A stretch of 7,797 nucleotides of DNA, from NCBI GenBank assembly GCA_002785065.1, contig PFLI01000176.1, positions 559 to 8,355 of the forward strand. Reading direction: 5' to 3'. Position 1 is the stretch's first letter. Every line of letters begins with the position of its first letter. The position numbers and the translations under genes were made by a program. This document shows, piece after piece, positions 5,456 to 7,797 of the stretch. Below the pieces are notes generated by a model. The model saw only the letters and a program-made list of their open reading frames with translations, had not been told where the DNA came from and ran no database searches. Source of the stretch: Candidatus Roizmanbacteria bacterium CG_4_10_14_0_8_um_filter_33_9. Its GTDB lineage: Bacteria > Patescibacteriota > Microgenomatia > UBA1406 > GWC2-37-13.

Positions 5456-5478
5456 CTGCTGTTATATTGAAGTATATT
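5449..5478 (+). promoter_or_regulatory. Sigma70-type promoter of the 645-residue surface-protein gene
   Basis: A perfect TTGACA (5449-5454) is followed after 18 bases by TATATT (5473-5478), which matches TATAAT at five of six positions. The start would be near 5485, about 26 nt before ATG 5511. The -35 box overlaps that of the opposite promoter by five bases, inside the small palindrome AGTTGACAACT (5447-5457). Confidence 0.65.
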
Positions 5479-5510
5479 AATATTAACTATATCAATTAAT
5501 CATTTTTTAT

Positions 5511-7448
5511 ATGAAAATAAGGAAACTAGGTATCTATATAATATTTTCTTTGTTATTTCTCAGTATTTCACAAACAACTCATGCTGTTCTTCCAACTAAA
5601 AAAACATTCTGCTTAGACGCTGTTGTATGCAACACAAATCCGTGTTCAGGTGAAGGTGTTAAAGGACATAGGGTAAGATTATCAACTCGGACTGATGCAA
5701 AATTGTTACCGAATAAGCAAGCATATATTATCGCCTGTACTGCGGGTGACGGAGCATCTTTACCAATTTGTACAACAGGAAATTCATTAAATCAAGTACC
5801 CGCGACAACCTCAGATTTAGATACTTTACCTGAGTTGTATGGACAGGATAATATTGTAGCAATGAACGCTTTGGGATGGGGATATAAGTTTGAAGGTTTG
5901 TATGGGGCTGACGGTAAGACGTCTCCTAACGGGCCCGGTAAACCAGCTAATCCAGTTATGGTTAAATCAAATGGCGAAATTGATATTCTTGAATGGCAAG
6001 ATTCTACAACAAATGGAAAATCAAGATTGTGGCAGGCTTTATTTCTTGTTGATCCATCAGAAGGAATCGGAGCAACTGGCGCTGGGGTAAAACAAAATGA
6101 CTTGGATTTTGATTCTGCAGGAAGAGCATGTGTTAAAATTTCATGGGATCCATGGGGAAGGGTTTTTGATTCACAGACTTTAGAGCCAGTTTCCGGAGCC
6201 AAAGTCTCGTTATTATATAAAGACACTGATAATATTTTTAAAGAGCTTTTTGGTTTGTCATCAACAACTAAGAATAATGGAAAATATGAGATTGTTGTTG
6301 AAGATGGAGAATATAAACTTGTTATCAATCCTCCAAGTTTACAGATTGCAACAGATCCAGCCACTATTCATTCGTCGTACGTAAAGGCATATTATAATTT
6401 ATATACAGGAGCACCTATTATTCAAGCTGGAGCTATTCAGCATAGAGACGTTGCAGTGAAGACGCCTCCTCCAGGCATAGTAACCCCTCTAGAATATAAT
6501 TATTTTATAGAGTCTGGATCAATAGGAATGACAATTAGCGGAACAGTAACCCATCCATTATCAATAGTTTCAATAAATACAGTTAAGAGTTCAGATATTA
6601 AATATGATCAAAGCGGTAATGAAATAACCTCACCTCCTCCTCCATATCATAGAAAAGGTGTCGCCACAACAACAGCAGACAAAAATGGCAACTTCTCTCT
6701 TTTAATTAATCAAGTAAATCTTGAGCGTACTAAGGATTATCAAGAGGTTGTTTATGATGTAGATATTACTAAAGCCAACCTCACTGGTGGACCAGTGACA
6801 AAAAATGAGTCTAACAATTTCATAGGAGTTGTCTCTAAGTTTATCTTTTCATTATTCCGTCCGGTATATGGCGCAACAATAAAAGCTAACTTTCGGATTC
6901 CATCTATTCCAACATATCTTTCAGGATACGCCTATGATTCAGTTGGTAAACCAATACCAAACGCAACAGTTGGATTATATTTGACTTTCTCAAAAGCTCC
7001 ATCACACATTGTCCAGGCTGATGCAAATGGGTTTTTTCGAGTTACTTCAAATAACATTCCCAATATGCCGTTTGTGATAAAATATACTACCCCAACAGGT
7101 CAAGTGGTAACAACGTCAACTTCACAGTTTATTGCACAGAATCATCAAACGAATGTTGAAAATAAAACGAGCCCGTTTGAATATCGAGATCAAAATAACA
7201 CGATCATAACGCCACCTATTGTTAAACCTACAGTTGTTTCCGGTGGTTCTAATTCAAAATCAGGTACAATGCCGGGGGGAACCACATCAACAAATCCAAT
7301 ATCAAGTTCAGGAAATAAAGCGAATTCGAATCCAGCTGTTACTCAAACACTAATCGTTTTGGTTCTGCTTATATTACTGCTCGGAGGTGTTGGTATAGGA
7401 GTAATGCTTTATATGAAAAATAAGACGCCTCAAACAGGAACGTTTTGA
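5511..7448 (+). CDS. Secreted, membrane-anchored protein with carboxypeptidase-regulatory-like domains
   Basis: The 645-residue protein has a signal peptide (1-25, cleavage expected after THA). A cysteine-bearing N-terminal region follows (C34, C40, C45, C76, C87, C207). Residues 215-275 form a carboxypeptidase regulatory-like (Ig-type) fold: WGRVFDSQTLEPVSGAKVSL, then NNGKYEIVVEDGEYKLVI. A degenerate second copy covers 340-400 (ISGTVTHP, DKNGNFSLLI) and a third 469-530 (LSGYAYDSVGKPIPNATVGL, DANGFFRV). A Gly/Ser/Thr/Asn-rich linker (about 568-608) leads to one membrane helix (611-635) and a short KNKTPQTGTF tail. The protein should be displayed outside the cell on a stalk with its tail in the cytosol. 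These folds usually act as structural or adhesion modules, not as enzymes, and no catalytic motif is seen. The start follows a good promoter and opens the signal peptide. Its divergent pairing with the TrbL-like gene suggests a shared envelope function. Exact role unknown. Confidence 0.85.
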   Translation: MKIRKLGIYIIFSLLFLSISQTTHAVLPTKKTFCLDAVVCNTNPCSGEGVKGHRVRLSTRTDAKLLPNKQAYIIACTAGDGASLPICTTGNSLNQVPATTSDLDTLPELYGQDNIVAMNALGWGYKFEGLYGADGKTSPNGPGKPANPVMVKSNGEIDILEWQDSTTNGKSRLWQALFLVDPSEGIGATGAGVKQNDLDFDSAGRACVKISWDPWGRVFDSQTLEPVSGAKVSLLYKDTDNIFKELFGLSSTTKNNGKYEIVVEDGEYKLVINPPSLQIATDPATIHSSYVKAYYNLYTGAPIIQAGAIQHRDVAVKTPPPGIVTPLEYNYFIESGSIGMTISGTVTHPLSIVSINTVKSSDIKYDQSGNEITSPPPPYHRKGVATTTADKNGNFSLLINQVNLERTKDYQEVVYDVDITKANLTGGPVTKNESNNFIGVVSKFIFSLFRPVYGATIKANFRIPSIPTYLSGYAYDSVGKPIPNATVGLYLTFSKAPSHIVQADANGFFRVTSNNIPNMPFVIKYTTPTGQVVTTSTSQFIAQNHQTNVENKTSPFEYRDQNNTIITPPIVKPTVVSGGSNSKSGTMPGGTTSTNPISSSGNKANSNPAVTQTLIVLVLLILLLGGVGIGVMLYMKNKTPQTGTF

Positions 7449-7471
7449 TAATTCTTATTATTAAGAAATTA

Positions 7472-7504
7472 AAAAAAGAGTGGCATAAAAAACCACTCTT
7501 TTTT
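7472..7504 (+). terminator. Strong bidirectional rho-independent terminator
   Basis: A perfect 12-bp stem, AAAAAAGAGTGG (7472-7483) with CCACTCTTTTTT (7493-7504), encloses a 9-nt loop and lies 23 bases after the TGA of the surface-protein gene. The A-run before and T-run after make it usable from both strands, so it would also stop a leftward gene entering from the right edge. Confidence 0.9.
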
Positions 7505-7732
7505 AATGAAGTAAAATTACTTAGATATATTGTTGTTTCTAAGAAATGCCTTAATAGTTTGATTATTCAGCATAGTAAACTCGAAATGAAATGGTAGATT
7601 TTATTTCAGCATTTGGTCAATAAGATTCTGGGACACATGAAAATGATGTTTTAGTGTAAACAAGTTTGGAATGACAAATACGACTTTTTGTTTTGAGAAG
7701 GCTTTATTATAGTGTTATTAAACAAAGTTAGA
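7505..7732. other. Intergenic stretch without a recognisable gene
   Basis: All frames on both strands are broken by frequent stops; the longest ATG-initiated frame I see is about 13 codons (7671 onward, plus strand). I found no tRNA-like structure, repeat or strong promoter. A weak dyad, AAGTTA (7725-7730) with TAACTT (7741-7746), sits at the end and may belong to the leftward gene's termination. Confidence 0.5.
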
Positions 7733-7797
7733 CTAGAATTTAACTTCTTTTTTATGTGAAGATTTTGATTCAGAATGATGATAAACTTTATTTTTTT
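7733..7797 (-). CDS. Possible C-terminal end of a gene entering from the right edge
   Basis: On the minus strand one frame runs from the edge for 20 codons to a TAG at 7733-7735. It encodes a charged tail, roughly KNKVYHHSESKSSHKKEVKF, rich in lysine, histidine and serine, as C-termini in such genomes often are. A competing frame remains open for 48 codons to a TAA at 7651 but has the amino-acid mix expected of random AT-rich DNA. Too little is present to identify a family. A leftward gene here would converge on the surface-protein gene and share the terminator at 7472-7504. Confidence 0.3.
   Translation of the reverse strand, partial: KNKVYHHSESKSSHKKEVKF

Noticed and set aside
5792..6364. 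190-codon open frame on the minus strand
   Set aside because: It lies antisense within the surface-protein gene, which has a signal peptide, recognisable domains and a membrane anchor. The antisense product shows no domain, and its start and end have no signals.
7415..7448. Sortase signal (TPQTG near the C-terminus of the surface protein)
   Set aside because: The motif follows the membrane helix instead of preceding it, and the core is TPQTG, not LPxTG; a plain membrane anchor explains the end.

Overview
The window is AT-rich with short intergenic gaps. Its gene content fits a candidate phyla radiation (Patescibacteria, probably Microgenomates-like) genome. That assignment is inferred from overall character: a very long VirB6/TrbL-like membrane protein beside a secreted carboxypeptidase-regulatory-like protein, AT-rich leaders, and no Shine-Dalgarno sequence in front of any start. 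Two genes end in TGA at family-typical lengths, so the standard genetic code appears to be used.

Layout, left to right. Positions 1-338 (-) hold the 5' part of a gene whose first half resembles the MpsC/DUF2294 family and whose second half reads as a membrane hairpin; it runs off the left edge. Positions 339-501 are a divergent gap with a minus-strand terminator-like hairpin, a TATAAT box and a perfect 17-nt palindrome. A 75-residue tyrosine-rich protein follows at 502-729 (+), then mscL at 738-1082 (-). A short divergent gap contains two abutting palindromes. A complete M24 metallopeptidase of the Xaa-Pro aminopeptidase type lies at 1133-2254 (+). Its 3' end overlaps by 9 bp the end of a 1047-residue TrbL/VirB6-like protein at 2246-5389 (-). 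That gene shares a divergent promoter region, with overlapping -35 boxes, with a 645-residue secreted, C-terminally membrane-anchored protein at 5511-7448 (+). A strong hairpin terminator (7472-7504) ends the latter. The last 290 bases are mostly non-coding, with a possible gene end entering on the minus strand.

How the genes may work together. The two large genes are the best candidates for one cell-envelope apparatus: a polytopic membrane protein with a long repeat-containing tail, paired with a surface protein carrying Ig-like/carboxypeptidase-regulatory folds. Their -35 boxes overlap almost completely, which suggests linked or competing expression. mscL is an osmotic safety valve and the M24 peptidase a housekeeping peptide-recycling enzyme. 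Genes alternate strand throughout, so no conventional operon is visible; regulation would act through the shared divergent gaps, which are rich in palindromes. No CRISPR array, tRNA, rRNA, transposase or phage gene was seen.
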